A DNA stretch of 20,527 bases from Myxococcota bacterium (GTDB lineage Bacteria > Myxococcota_A > UBA9160 > PR03). The notes beneath the pieces were generated by a model. It did not search any database, had not been told where the DNA came from, and worked only from the letters and a program-made list of their open reading frames with translations. Positions within the stretch are counted from its first letter, which is position 1, and the number at the start of each line of letters is the position of its first letter. The stretch spans positions 1-20,527 of the forward strand of contig JASJBO010000094.1 in NCBI GenBank assembly GCA_030066475.1. Direction: 5' to 3'. A program made the translations under genes and the position numbers. Shown one piece after another: positions 5,498-14,102 of this stretch.

Positions 5498-7632
5498 TGG
5501 GCGGCACCCGGAGCCACGTCACCTACTGCCGGATCTGCCCGGCGCACTGCGGGCTGGAAGTCGAGGTCGAGGACGGGGCGGTGACCCGCGTCGGCGGCGA
5601 CCGGGTCCACCCGCTCACCCACGGGTTCACCTGCGCCAAGGGCCGTCGCATCGGAGACCTGCATGCCGACCCCGACCGCCTCGTGGAGTCGCAGCGACGA
5701 GGGCCGGATGGCAGCTTCGAGCCGCTCCCGGTGCAGTCGGCCATCGACGAGATCGCCGATCGACTTCGTTCGATCGTCGCGGCGCACGGTCCGGATTCGG
5801 TCGGTCTGTTCGTCGGCACGCAGGTGTACACGGCGTCGCTCACCTACAGCTTCCTGTCGGCCTGGCTCCGGGCGGTCGGATCCCGCAAGCGCTTCACCAC
5901 GGTGACCATCGACCAGTCCGCCAAGATCGTCGCCACCGGCCGGCTCGGCGCGTGGGCGGGCGGGCGCCAGCGCTTCGAGGCAGCTGACGTCTGGCTCCTC
6001 GTCGGCACCAACCCGCTGGTGTCGATGCAGGGCGGCGACATCACCGGCTTCCCGATTCACGACAACACCCGCGCACTCGCCGAGGCGCGGCGACGGGGCC
6101 TGAAGCTGATCGTGGTGGACCCGAGGCGTTCCCAGGTCGCCGCGAAGGCCGACCTCCACCTGCAGCTCCGACCGGGCACGGACGCCGCGCTCATGGCGGG
6201 CATCCATCACGTGATCCTGCGCGACCGGCTCCTCGACGCTGCGTTCTGCAGCCGCTGGGCGCATGGAATCGACGCGCTGCGAGAGGCGGTGTCTCGCTTC
6301 ACGCCCGAAGTCGTGGGGTCCATCACCGGCCTCGAACCCGAGCAGATCGTCGAGGCGGCACGCACCTTCGGCGAGGCCGGGACCGGCATGGCCACCTCGG
6401 GAACCGGCCCGGACATGGGTCCGCACGCGAACGTCGCCGAACACCTCATCCAGGCGCTCAACGTCGTGTGCGGGCGCTTCCCGCGCGAGGGCGACCGCCC
6501 GGGCGGCGTGCGTGTGCTGGAGCGCAACCCCCGCTACCGGGCGCAAGCCCTCCCGCCGAGCCGGCCGTGGGAGCGCGCGCCGAAGAACCGGTTCGGCGTC
6601 TCGTGGCTGGGGAGCGAGCTGATGTCGCCGGTGCTCCCCGACGAGATCCTGCTCGACGGGCCGGATCGGATCCGGGCCCTGATCGTCGCGGGCGGCAACC
6701 CGGGCGCGGCCTTCCCCGACCAGGACCGGATCCTCGAGGCGCTCGAGGCGCTCGAGCTGCTGGTGGTGCTCGATCCCTTCATGACGGAGACGGCCCGGCG
6801 CGCCGACTACGTCATCGCTCCCACCCTGTCGCTCGAGCGCGCCGAGGACACGCGCGGCTACGGCCACTTCAGCGACCAGCCCTTCGCGCAGTTCACGGAG
6901 CCGGTGCTGCCGCGGCCCGCCGGCGTCGTCGACGACTGGGCGTTCTTCCTGCGGCTGGGACAGGCCATGGGGCTGACCCTGAGGATGGGTCGCCGCGCCT
7001 ACGGACCCGAGGATCCCGTGCCGACCGACGTCGAGCTGCTCGCCGAGCGGGCGTCGCGCGGCTACGTCGACCACGCCGACCTTCAGCGCGACCCGCACGG
7101 CCGGATCTTCCCGGACGTGCCGATGCCCGCCGTGGCGGCTGCGCCCGACGACGCCGACGGCCGCTTCGAGGTACTGCCCGCCGACGTCGAGCAGGAGCTG
7201 CGCGACGCGTTCGACGCCCTCGCGTCGGCCGAGAAGGAGGGGCGCCCGTACCGTCTCATCGTGAGACGGTCGCGGGAGACGATGAACTCCCTCGGTCGCC
7301 GACTGCCCGGGCTCGTGCGCCACGGGTACAACCCCTGCTTCATGCACCCGGACGACATGAGCGCAGCGGGTCTCCTCCCGGGTGCGGTCGTCGAGATCGC
7401 GTCCGAGCACGGCGCCGTCGGCGCGATCGTCCAGCCCGACGCGACGCTCCGCCGCGGCGTCCTGTCGATGACCCACTGCTTCGGCGGCGAGCCCGGTCTC
7501 GAAGAGGATCTGCACCGCTTCGGGAGCAATCCGACCCGGCTCCTCAGCCTGCGGACCGACCTTCAGCCGATCAGTCTGATGCCCCTGATGACGGCGGTGC
7601 CCGTGACGTTGACTCCGCTGCGACACGGATGA
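5497..7632 (+). CDS. molybdopterin oxidoreductase, catalytic subunit (MopB family), copy 1
   Basis: The 711-residue protein belongs to the DMSO reductase (COG0243) superfamily. The N-terminal 4Fe-4S site is present as C11-x2-C14-x3-C18 and C46 (FTCAKG). The cofactor domains follow: VWLLVGTNPL at about 165-174, LIVVDPRRSQ, and LRPGTDAALMAGI, which is typical of the bis-MGD binding fold. The C-terminal beta-barrel domain contains VEIASEHGAVGAIV. No twin-arginine signal is seen, so the enzyme is cytoplasmic. In the segment where the metal ligand normally lies (about 137-150, TIDQSAKIVATG) I find no Cys, and the Ser is not in an obvious ligand context. The start is ATG at 5497, sharing one base with the upstream stop. 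No iron-sulfur, cytochrome or quinone-linked partner gene lies nearby. Its reaction is unknown. Confidence 0.9.
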   Translation: MGGTRSHVTYCRICPAHCGLEVEVEDGAVTRVGGDRVHPLTHGFTCAKGRRIGDLHADPDRLVESQRRGPDGSFEPLPVQSAIDEIADRLRSIVAAHGPDSVGLFVGTQVYTASLTYSFLSAWLRAVGSRKRFTTVTIDQSAKIVATGRLGAWAGGRQRFEAADVWLLVGTNPLVSMQGGDITGFPIHDNTRALAEARRRGLKLIVVDPRRSQVAAKADLHLQLRPGTDAALMAGIHHVILRDRLLDAAFCSRWAHGIDALREAVSRFTPEVVGSITGLEPEQIVEAARTFGEAGTGMATSGTGPDMGPHANVAEHLIQALNVVCGRFPREGDRPGGVRVLERNPRYRAQALPPSRPWERAPKNRFGVSWLGSELMSPVLPDEILLDGPDRIRALIVAGGNPGAAFPDQDRILEALEALELLVVLDPFMTETARRADYVIAPTLSLERAEDTRGYGHFSDQPFAQFTEPVLPRPAGVVDDWAFFLRLGQAMGLTLRMGRRAYGPEDPVPTDVELLAERASRGYVDHADLQRDPHGRIFPDVPMPAVAAAPDDADGRFEVLPADVEQELRDAFDALASAEKEGRPYRLIVRRSRETMNSLGRRLPGLVRHGYNPCFMHPDDMSAAGLLPGAVVEIASEHGAVGAIVQPDATLRRGVLSMTHCFGGEPGLEEDLHRFGSNPTRLLSLRTDLQPISLMPLMTAVPVTLTPLRHG

Positions 7633-7695
7633 AGGCTCGCAGCCAACGGGGAGTGATCGGTTCCCGGAGCGGCGCGAGGTTCGTTCGTCGAATGC

Positions 7696-7701
7696 TAGCC
7701 T
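7696..7701 (+). promoter_or_regulatory. candidate -10 element of the antiporter operon
   Basis: TAGCCT lies 9 bases before the GTG start at 7711 and has the TANNNT form. No convincing -35 is seen 16-18 bases upstream. The 78-base gap after the molybdoenzyme gene is the natural place for a promoter, since the functions on each side differ. Confidence 0.3.
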
Positions 7702-7710
7702 GAGGCCTGC

Positions 7711-8993
<1,283 letters not shown>

Positions 8994-8997
<4 letters not shown>

Positions 8998-9758
8998 TCG
9001 CCGTCATCTCCCTGCTCCTCGTCGTGACCATTTCCATGATCCTGACCCGTGTCGCGAGCGTCGCCCTCGTCCACACCGGGATGGGACGCGAGGCGGCTCG
9101 CTTCCAGGCCCGTTCCGCGTTCACCGGCGCCGGCTTCACGACCAGCGAGGCGGAGAGCGTCGTCGGCCATCCGGTGCGTCGGCGCATCGTCGCCTGGCTC
9201 ATGCTCGCCGGGAACGTGGGGATCGTGACCGCGATGTCGTCGCTGCTGTTGTCCTTCGTCGACATGCGGGGGAGTCAGGGCGCATGGGTCTCGCTCGGCG
9301 TTCTGGTGGCCGGCCTGATCGCGCTGCTGGTGGTGTCCTCGAGCTCCTGGGTCGACCGGTACCTCTGTCGGGCCATCAGCTGGGCCCTGCGGCGCTTCAC
9401 CCAGATCGACGCGCGGGACTACGCGCGCCTCCTCCACCTCCGCGAGGACTACGGCGTGTCGGATCTGCTCGTCCAGCCCGGCGAATGGCTGGCTGGCAGG
9501 ACCCTCGCGGAGGCCGGCCTGTCGAAGGAAGGCGTTCTCGTTCTCGGCATCGAATGTCCGGGGGGCCAGTTCATCGGGGCGCCCGCCCAGGACACCGAGA
9601 TCCGCGAGCGCGACCGGCTCCTTCTCTACGGCAGGACGCCTCGCATCACCGAGATCGATCGTCGTGCGGGTGACGGGGACGGGGAGCAGTCGCACCTCGC
9701 CGCAGTCGCCGACCAGGAGCGTGTGGCGCAGCGAGAGCGATCCGCTGCCGGGCGATGA
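8994..9758 (+). CDS. membrane protein with C-terminal TrkA_C (RCK-C) domain
   Basis: This 254-residue protein has an N-terminal hydrophobic helix (about 1-26), the conserved-looking loop RSAFTGAGFTTSEAE at 40-54, and two further helices at about 66-88 and 98-117. A TrkA_C ligand-binding domain follows at about 157-222 (GEWLAGRTLAEAGL, VLVLGIECPGG, RERDRLLLYG). The TGAGFTT string recalls the pore loop of Trk/Ktr K+ transporters, but the protein has too few helices to be a whole transporter. The start overlaps the antiporter stop by 4 bases, with GGAGGG about 8 bases upstream. The arrangement suggests a partner or regulatory subunit sensing a nucleotide such as c-di-AMP, as RCK_C domains do elsewhere. 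That function is inference. Confidence 0.8.
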
Positions 9759-9782
9759 GCAAGCGAGCACCGGAGGAGGCCA

Positions 9783-10286
9783 ATGGCCGATCACGACAGC
9801 CAGGATCACTCCATCATCCAGGTCGGGGGGCGCCTCCACAGGCTCACGCCGATCGTGAACCGGGCGGGGCAGGTCGTTCATCACGCCGTCACGCCGCTCA
9901 TGGTCGAGATCAAGTCCGCAGACCTGATCCAGATCCTCGTAGGCGCGGCGGTCCTCTCGGTGCCCGTCTCGCTGACGGAGGAGGCCTGGAACCTGGCCGA
10001 GCAGCTCTCCACGGCGCGAATCGGGGTCCTCGCGGGCGTTTCGCTGGGTCTCATCGCCGCCTTCGTGTACTGCAACTTCTACCGGCACCACTTGCGCGAG
10101 CACCTGGGGGCCTATGTGACCCGCGTGCTCCTGACCTTCGCTGCCTCGTTCTTCGTGGCGGGTCTGCTCCTCACGCTGCTCGATCGCTGCCCGTGGGGAA
10201 CGGACGACGTGCTGGCCCTGAAGCGGATCGTGATCGTGGCGTTTCCGGCCTCGATGAGCGCCGCATTGAGCGATTCGATTCGCTGA
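9783..10286 (+). CDS. DUF2391 integral membrane protein
   Basis: The 167-residue protein has a polar N-terminus of about 44 residues followed by four hydrophobic helices (about 46-64, 79-97, 112-133, 147-165). The first helix region, ADLIQILVGAAVLSVPVS followed by LTEEAW, matches the DUF2391 / TIGR02587 family of uncharacterised membrane proteins. The ATG at 9783 follows GGAGGAGG with a short spacer, a strong ribosome-binding site. It lies 24 bases after the TrkA_C gene, so the three membrane genes look like one operon. Family function is unknown; placement with an antiporter and a TrkA_C protein points to ion homeostasis. Confidence 0.78.
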   Translation: MADHDSQDHSIIQVGGRLHRLTPIVNRAGQVVHHAVTPLMVEIKSADLIQILVGAAVLSVPVSLTEEAWNLAEQLSTARIGVLAGVSLGLIAAFVYCNFYRHHLREHLGAYVTRVLLTFAASFFVAGLLLTLLDRCPWGTDDVLALKRIVIVAFPASMSAALSDSIR

Positions 10287-10423
10287 GAGCGCGCGCAGCG
10301 GGTCTCGAGCCAGGTGTGGGAGACCTGCGCCAGGTCCTCGCGCAGGGCCAGCACCAGCCGCGACTTGCCGATGCCCGCCTCGCCCGAGATCGGCCGCTTC
10401 CCGGTCCGCTCCAGGCGCGCGAA
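10283..10423 (-). pseudogene. relic of an AAA/STAND-type ATPase (Walker A only)
   Basis: On the minus strand a short open stretch reads FARLERTGKRP, then ISGEAGIGKSRLVLALREDL, then a SHTWLETRC-like segment. SGEAGIGKSRLV is the Walker A loop found in the large ATPase domains attached to class III adenylate/guanylate cyclases and LuxR-type STAND regulators, and HTWLE-x-RC is their usual continuation. Only about 45 codons remain, and no gene of suitable length is present on either side. The fragment begins right at the stop of the HEWGH membrane-protein gene and ends at the stop of the DUF2391 gene. It is a remnant, not a small working gene. Confidence 0.65.
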
Positions 10424-10424
10424 C

Positions 10425-10937
10425 CTAGGCCGCAGCCTTCGAGTCGGTCCGATGGTCCTTGAAGACCTCGACCGGCGGCAGCGCGCTGCGCCGCAGCAGC
10501 GAGACGATCACGATGGGGACCTCGAGGAAGACCGTCAGCGAGGTGAGGAACACGATCGCGCCGCGAGCGACGCGGGAGGCGAGCAGCGCGTCGGGAAGTA
10601 CGCCGTAGGCGAAGGTGATGGCGGCGGCCGTCACCGCGAAGCCGCTGAAGGACATCACCAGGAACTGCCTGCGCGAGTTCGTCTTCGAGTCGAAGCTGAA
10701 CAGGTAGACGGAGCCCAGGCTCGCGGGCGCGCGCACGTCGCTGCGCAGCGCGAGGCCGCCGAGCAGGTGCCCCCACTCGTGGAGCAGGAAGGCGCACGCG
10801 CCGACGCCCAGGCCGAGCGCCACGCCCAGCAGGTCGGCCAGCGGGCCGCTGCCACCGGAGCGCTCGGCGAGGGCGATCCAGAGCGCCACGACGGCGGAGA
10901 GGATGACGGTGTCGCGGAGGGCGAGCTTCCAGAACAC
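10425..10937 (-). CDS. small membrane protein with HEWGH motif (M50-like)
   Basis: The 170-residue protein has about four hydrophobic helices and a single HExxH zinc-binding motif, HEWGH at 53-57 inside a hydrophobic segment (GACAFLLHEWGHLLGGLAL). That placement is as in site-2-protease/M50 intramembrane metalloproteases. The third metal ligand of M50 enzymes (NxxPxxxxDG or LDG-type) is not obvious. It may be a divergent protease or a related non-peptidase. The frame begins earlier with TTG at 10955. I prefer the GTG at 10937-10935 because AGGAGG lies exactly 6 bases before it. A -10-like TAGGCT lies about 20 bases upstream of that GTG. The downstream neighbour is the ATPase relic. Confidence 0.7.
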   Translation of the reverse strand: MFWKLALRDTVILSAVVALWIALAERSGGSGPLADLLGVALGLGVGACAFLLHEWGHLLGGLALRSDVRAPASLGSVYLFSFDSKTNSRRQFLVMSFSGFAVTAAAITFAYGVLPDALLASRVARGAIVFLTSLTVFLEVPIVIVSLLRRSALPPVEVFKDHRTDSKAAA

Positions 10938-10958
10938 GGGGGGCCTCCTGGACAAGCG

Positions 10959-10964
10959 AGCCTA
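10959..10964 (-). promoter_or_regulatory. candidate -10 element of the HEWGH membrane-protein gene
   Basis: TAGGCT on the minus strand is the same hexamer as the candidate upstream of the TetR gene. A weak TTCGCG lies 17 bases further upstream. The predicted leader would be short and would contain the AGGAGG. Confidence 0.35.
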
Positions 10965-10999
10965 GCGTCCCCGCGCGTCTTCGCGAAGCGCGTCTGGTG

Positions 11000-11005
11000 T
11001 ACAGT
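11000..11005 (+). promoter_or_regulatory. candidate -10 element of the acyl-CoA ligase gene
   Basis: TACAGT has the TANNNT form and lies 31 bases before the ATG at 11037. It overlaps GTGTACAGTGTG, which contains the palindrome TGTACA and could be an operator half. No good -35 is visible. Confidence 0.3.
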
Positions 11006-11036
11006 GTGCGGCCCTTGCGAACGTGACGGACCCGCG

Positions 11037-12644
11037 ATGAACCGACTCGACTTCAGCGACACCCGCGACCGGCTGCTCGGGCGCTGCCTGCGGCGCCAGG
11101 CCGAGAAGGTCCCGGACGCCAACTTCCTCGTCGAAGGCGAGACGCACCTCGGCTACGGCCGCGTGAACGAGCTCGCGAACGCGGCCGGCCGAGGCTTCGC
11201 CGAGCTGGGCGTGGGCCACGGCGACCCGGTCTGCTTCCTGATGGGGAGCTGCTCCGAGTACGTGACGACGACGCTCGGCCTGAACAAACGCGGCGCCGTC
11301 TGGGTGCCGACGAACGTCGACTACAAGGGCCAGTGGCTGCGCGAGTCGCTCCAGGACAGCCGCGCGCGCGTCCTCGTAGCGGATGCCGAGCTGCTGCCGC
11401 GCGTCGCCGAGCTCGGGGCGCTGCCCTTCGAGCAGGTGGTCGTGCGCGGGGACCTCGCGGGCGCGCCGGAGCTCGGCGCTCCGCTCACGCCGCTCGAGCA
11501 GCTCTTCGGGGCGCCCGGCGACGAGCCCGACGACGCGGAGCTCCACTACGGCGAGACCGCCGCGATCCTGTGGACCTCGGGCACCACCGGCCGCTCGAAG
11601 GGCGTGATGCAGAGCCACAACGTGTGGATCCGCGCCGCCGTGGGCGGCGCCGAGAGCGCGGGGCTGCGCGAGGGCGAGGTGATCTACAGCTGCCTGCCGA
11701 TGTACCAGTCGGCGGCCTGGGTCGCGAACGTGTATCGCGCGCTCGTCTGCGGCGTGCCGTGCGCGATCGACCCGAAGTTCTCCGCGTCCGACTTCTGGGA
11801 CCGCACCCGCTACTACGGCGCGACGATGGTGTTCACGCTGGGCGCGATGCACATGTTCCTGTGGAACGCGCCCGAGCGCGACGACGATCGCGACAACCCC
11901 GTTCGCACGGCGGGGATGATCCCGATGCCCGAGCACCTGGCGGGCCCGTTCAAGGAGCGCTTCGGGATCGAGGAGATCCACCAGGGCTACGGGCAGAGCG
12001 AGGTGATGTCGCTGATGTCCCGCCAGCCGGGCGTGGAGTACGCACCGAACTCGCTCGGCACCCCGGCCGACGGCATCGAGGTGCGCCTGCTCGACGACGA
12101 GGACGAGGAGGTCGCGCCCGGCCAGGTCGGTGAGTTCTGCGTCCGACCGCGGGTGCCCTACGCGATCTTCAACGGCTACTACGGCGACCCGGAGGCGACC
12201 GTCCGCGCCTGGCGCAATCTCTGGTACCACACGGGCGACCTGGGCCGGCAGGAGGGCGAGGAGTTCTTCTTCGTCGATCGCAAGGCCGACTTCATCCGCT
12301 TCGCGGGCCGCAACGTCTCGTCGTTCGCGGTGGAGGCGGCGGTGTCCGCGCATCCGGCGGTGCTGCAGTGCGCCGCACACGGCGTCACCTCGGAGCAGCT
12401 CGCCGCCGAGGCCGAGCTGAAGGTCTGCGTGGTGCGCAAGCCCGGGGAGGCGCTCGAGGCGGACGCGCTGGCGCGCTTCGTCAACGACAACGCGCCGTTC
12501 TTCTTCGTGCCGCGCTACATCGAGTTCCTCGACGAGCTGCCGCAGACGCCGACGGGTCGCGTCCAGAAGTACAAGCTCCGCGAGCGCGGCGTGACGTCCG
12601 GGACCTGGGACGCCCGCGCCGCCGGCTTCGAGGTCCGCCGCTAG
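11037..12644 (+). CDS. acyl-CoA synthetase (class I adenylate-forming, CaiC-like)
   Basis: The 535-residue enzyme activates a carboxylic acid with ATP to an acyl adenylate and then a CoA thioester. All core motifs are visible: the A3 P-loop TSGTTGRSKG at 180-189, A5 GYGQSE at 317-322, A7 YHTGDLG at 397-403, and A8 DRKADFIRFAGRNVS at 414-428. A10 is PQTPTGRVQKYKL at 502-514, with K511 or nearby as the adenylation lysine. The wording of A8 and of the SCLPMYQSAAW stretch recalls crotonobetaine/carnitine-CoA ligases and related proteobacterial ligases. The substrate cannot be fixed. The ATG at 11037 lies in the frame's natural N-terminus. It is probably transcribed alone from the 80-base gap that separates it from the divergent HEWGH gene. 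Confidence 0.92.
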   Translation: MNRLDFSDTRDRLLGRCLRRQAEKVPDANFLVEGETHLGYGRVNELANAAGRGFAELGVGHGDPVCFLMGSCSEYVTTTLGLNKRGAVWVPTNVDYKGQWLRESLQDSRARVLVADAELLPRVAELGALPFEQVVVRGDLAGAPELGAPLTPLEQLFGAPGDEPDDAELHYGETAAILWTSGTTGRSKGVMQSHNVWIRAAVGGAESAGLREGEVIYSCLPMYQSAAWVANVYRALVCGVPCAIDPKFSASDFWDRTRYYGATMVFTLGAMHMFLWNAPERDDDRDNPVRTAGMIPMPEHLAGPFKERFGIEEIHQGYGQSEVMSLMSRQPGVEYAPNSLGTPADGIEVRLLDDEDEEVAPGQVGEFCVRPRVPYAIFNGYYGDPEATVRAWRNLWYHTGDLGRQEGEEFFFVDRKADFIRFAGRNVSSFAVEAAVSAHPAVLQCAAHGVTSEQLAAEAELKVCVVRKPGEALEADALARFVNDNAPFFFVPRYIEFLDELPQTPTGRVQKYKLRERGVTSGTWDARAAGFEVRR

Positions 12645-12672
12645 GAGCGTGCGCGGCAGAGGCCCCATGCAA

Positions 12673-12687
12673 GCGCCCGAAGGGCGC
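12673..12687 (+). terminator. short GC hairpin after the acyl-CoA ligase
   Basis: GCGCCC-GAA-GGGCGC forms a perfect six-pair stem with a three-base loop, 29 bases after the ligase stop. There is no T-run, so it would be a weak or rho-assisted terminator, or simply a structured element in the leader of the next gene. Confidence 0.35.
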
Positions 12688-12734
12688 GCGCAGCGAGCCG
12701 CAGGCGAGCGAAGTCCACCAGCTAGGAGGCCAGC

Positions 12735-13184
12735 ATGACCCTCAGACCCACCCTTCTCGCTTCCCTCGCCGGGGCCGCACTCGTCGCCGGCTGTGCGGGG
12801 CCCTGCGTGGTCCTGCCCGGCGGCAGCCTCCCGGGCGCCACGGCGGCCACCCCCGAGAGCTGGGCGTTCACCGACGAGGTGGACACCATCCAGTTCGAGA
12901 CGAACCCCGCCGACCCCTACTCGGTCAACATCTGGGTGATCGCGCTGGGCGACCACCTGTACGTGCACGCCGGCGCGAATCGGGCCACCTGGGTCGAGAA
13001 CATGGAGGCGGACCCGAACGTGCGGCTCCAGGTGAAGGACCAGGTCTACGAGCTGGCGGCCGCCCGCGTCGAGGACCAGAGCGAGTTCGACCGCTTCAGC
13101 GACGCCTACGAGAAGAAGTACGGACGCCGTCCGCGCAACGAGAACGTCGCAGAGGCCTACCTGTTCCGGCTCTCGGCCCGCTGA
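12735..13184 (+). CDS. lipoprotein with PNPOx-like (FMN-binding split barrel) domain
   Basis: The 149-residue protein begins with a lipoprotein signal: charged MTLRP, a hydrophobic stretch, and the lipobox LVAGC with Cys20 as the lipidation site. After a linker the domain from about 60 reads VNIWVIALGDHLYVHAG, then TWVENMEADPNVRLQVK and an IYEL-like VYELAAARV. It ends with an FDRFSDAYEKKYGRRP helix. This matches the pyridoxamine-phosphate-oxidase-like split barrels related to DUF2255 and F420/FMN-binding proteins. These are normally cytoplasmic, so a lipid-anchored version is unusual. TAGGAGG (12723-12729) lies 5 bases before the ATG. Whether it binds a flavin cannot be judged. Confidence 0.72.
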   Translation: MTLRPTLLASLAGAALVAGCAGPCVVLPGGSLPGATAATPESWAFTDEVDTIQFETNPADPYSVNIWVIALGDHLYVHAGANRATWVENMEADPNVRLQVKDQVYELAAARVEDQSEFDRFSDAYEKKYGRRPRNENVAEAYLFRLSAR

Positions 13185-13207
13185 GGCGGCCGGCACTACC
13201 GGCCGCC
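13185..13207. terminator. hairpin between convergent genes
   Basis: GGCGGCCGG and CCGGCCGCC form a perfect nine-pair stem around the loop CACTA, starting one base after the lipoprotein stop and ending 12 bases before the channel gene's stop. It lacks a T-run but is symmetric and placed to serve both converging transcripts. Confidence 0.55.
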
Positions 13208-13218
13208 CCAGCGGCGCG

Positions 13219-13656
13219 TCAGTGCTCCCGCGTCCGGTGCGCCAGGCTCGCCAGCCGGTTCGCGACGGCGACGATGAGCGCGGTGGTCCAGCCGAACATC
13301 ATGATCCCGTTCGCGGCCTGGAACGCCGCCAGCGTGCGCCACTCCCGATCCAGGGTGACGTCCCCGTAGCCGAGCGTCGTGAACGTGACGAGCGAGAAGT
13401 AGAACGAGTCCCGGAAGTCCGAGAGTGCGCCCACCAGGACGTAGAAGCCCGCCCAGATTCCGGCCTCGACGTGGGCGGCCAACGCCATCGCCAGCACGAC
13501 CCCTCCGAGCACGATCGAGCGCCTCACGGCGCTGCCCGCCGACCAGTGATGGGACGCCAGCCGGTGGAGCCATCCCAGCACGACCGCCGTGAAGATCAGG
13601 TGGACGAAGGTGGTGGCCAGCAGGAGAGCGATCGCGTAGATGAAGTGATCAAACAC
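13219..13656 (-). CDS. two-pore-domain-type K+ channel protein (Ion_trans_2)
   Basis: The 145-residue membrane protein has helices at about 5-30, 46-66 and 110-135. A pore helix and the potassium selectivity filter TFTTLGYGD lie at 91-99, and the GYG core is intact. No cytoplasmic RCK or cyclic-nucleotide domain is attached, so it resembles a minimal ion-channel-2 protein that would work as a tetramer. The frame is open further upstream, but the arginine-rich extension is unlike a channel. The GTG at 13656-13654, with GGAG 8 bases before it, gives a natural membrane N-terminus (FDHFIYAIALLL). It converges with the lipoprotein gene. Confidence 0.85.
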   Translation of the reverse strand: MFDHFIYAIALLLATTFVHLIFTAVVLGWLHRLASHHWSAGSAVRRSIVLGGVVLAMALAAHVEAGIWAGFYVLVGALSDFRDSFYFSLVTFTTLGYGDVTLDREWRTLAAFQAANGIMMFGWTTALIVAVANRLASLAHRTREH

Positions 13657-13685
13657 AGGCTGGCTCCGGGGCCCATCGCCCCTCT

Positions 13686-14021
13686 TCAGAGCAGGTCGAG
13701 CGTGCCGTCCGCGCGCAGCGCGACCCGCCGTCCGCACAGCTCCTCCGTCTGCATGGCGGCGAGGAGCTGCTCGTCGTCGCTGACCGCCCACGCGCGGCGG
13801 CCGTCGTCGCGCAGGCAGGCGACCGTCGCCGAGCGCGGGCCTTCGCGTCCGTAGCGCAGCGCGTAGGTCTCGACCGCTGCGGGGCCGGCGGCTCCGTGCG
13901 CGATCTCGCGCCCCGGCCGATGGATGGCGCCGTCGAGGTCCGCGTGGCGGAAGCCCCGGGCCGCCCGCTGGACCACCTGGCCGCAGCCGACGAGGACGGG
14001 CTGGCGAGGGCTCTCAGACAT
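13686..14021 (-). pseudogene. thiolase-like acetyl-CoA acetyltransferase with internal deletion
   Basis: The open frame encodes only 111 residues, yet both ends look like the ends of a roughly 500-residue thiolase-like protein. The N-terminus SPRQPVLVGCGQVVQR matches the opening of acetyl-CoA acetyltransferases in this family (PVxVGxGQVVQR). The C-terminal part, from about AAVETYALRYGREG through VACLRDDGRRAWAVSDDEQ to GRRVALRADGTLDLL, matches the extra C-terminal domain of type 1 thiolase-like proteins. The catalytic Cys and His regions are absent. The simplest reading is an in-frame deletion of the middle, leaving a non-enzymatic relic. A small expressed protein cannot be excluded, because the frame remains open. 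Confidence 0.65.
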
Positions 14022-14102
14022 GTCGGCTCCGCGCGGCGCTTGAAATCGGCTCCACGGCGGCGGATGCTACCAGCCCCACGGGGCGGAGCGAGGCGGGGAT
14101 CG

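Noticed and set aside
10962..13196. Minus-strand open frame of about 740 codons opposite the acyl-CoA ligase and lipoprotein genes
   Set aside because: The plus strand carries intact ligase motifs and a lipobox gene; the antisense text has no recognisable domain.
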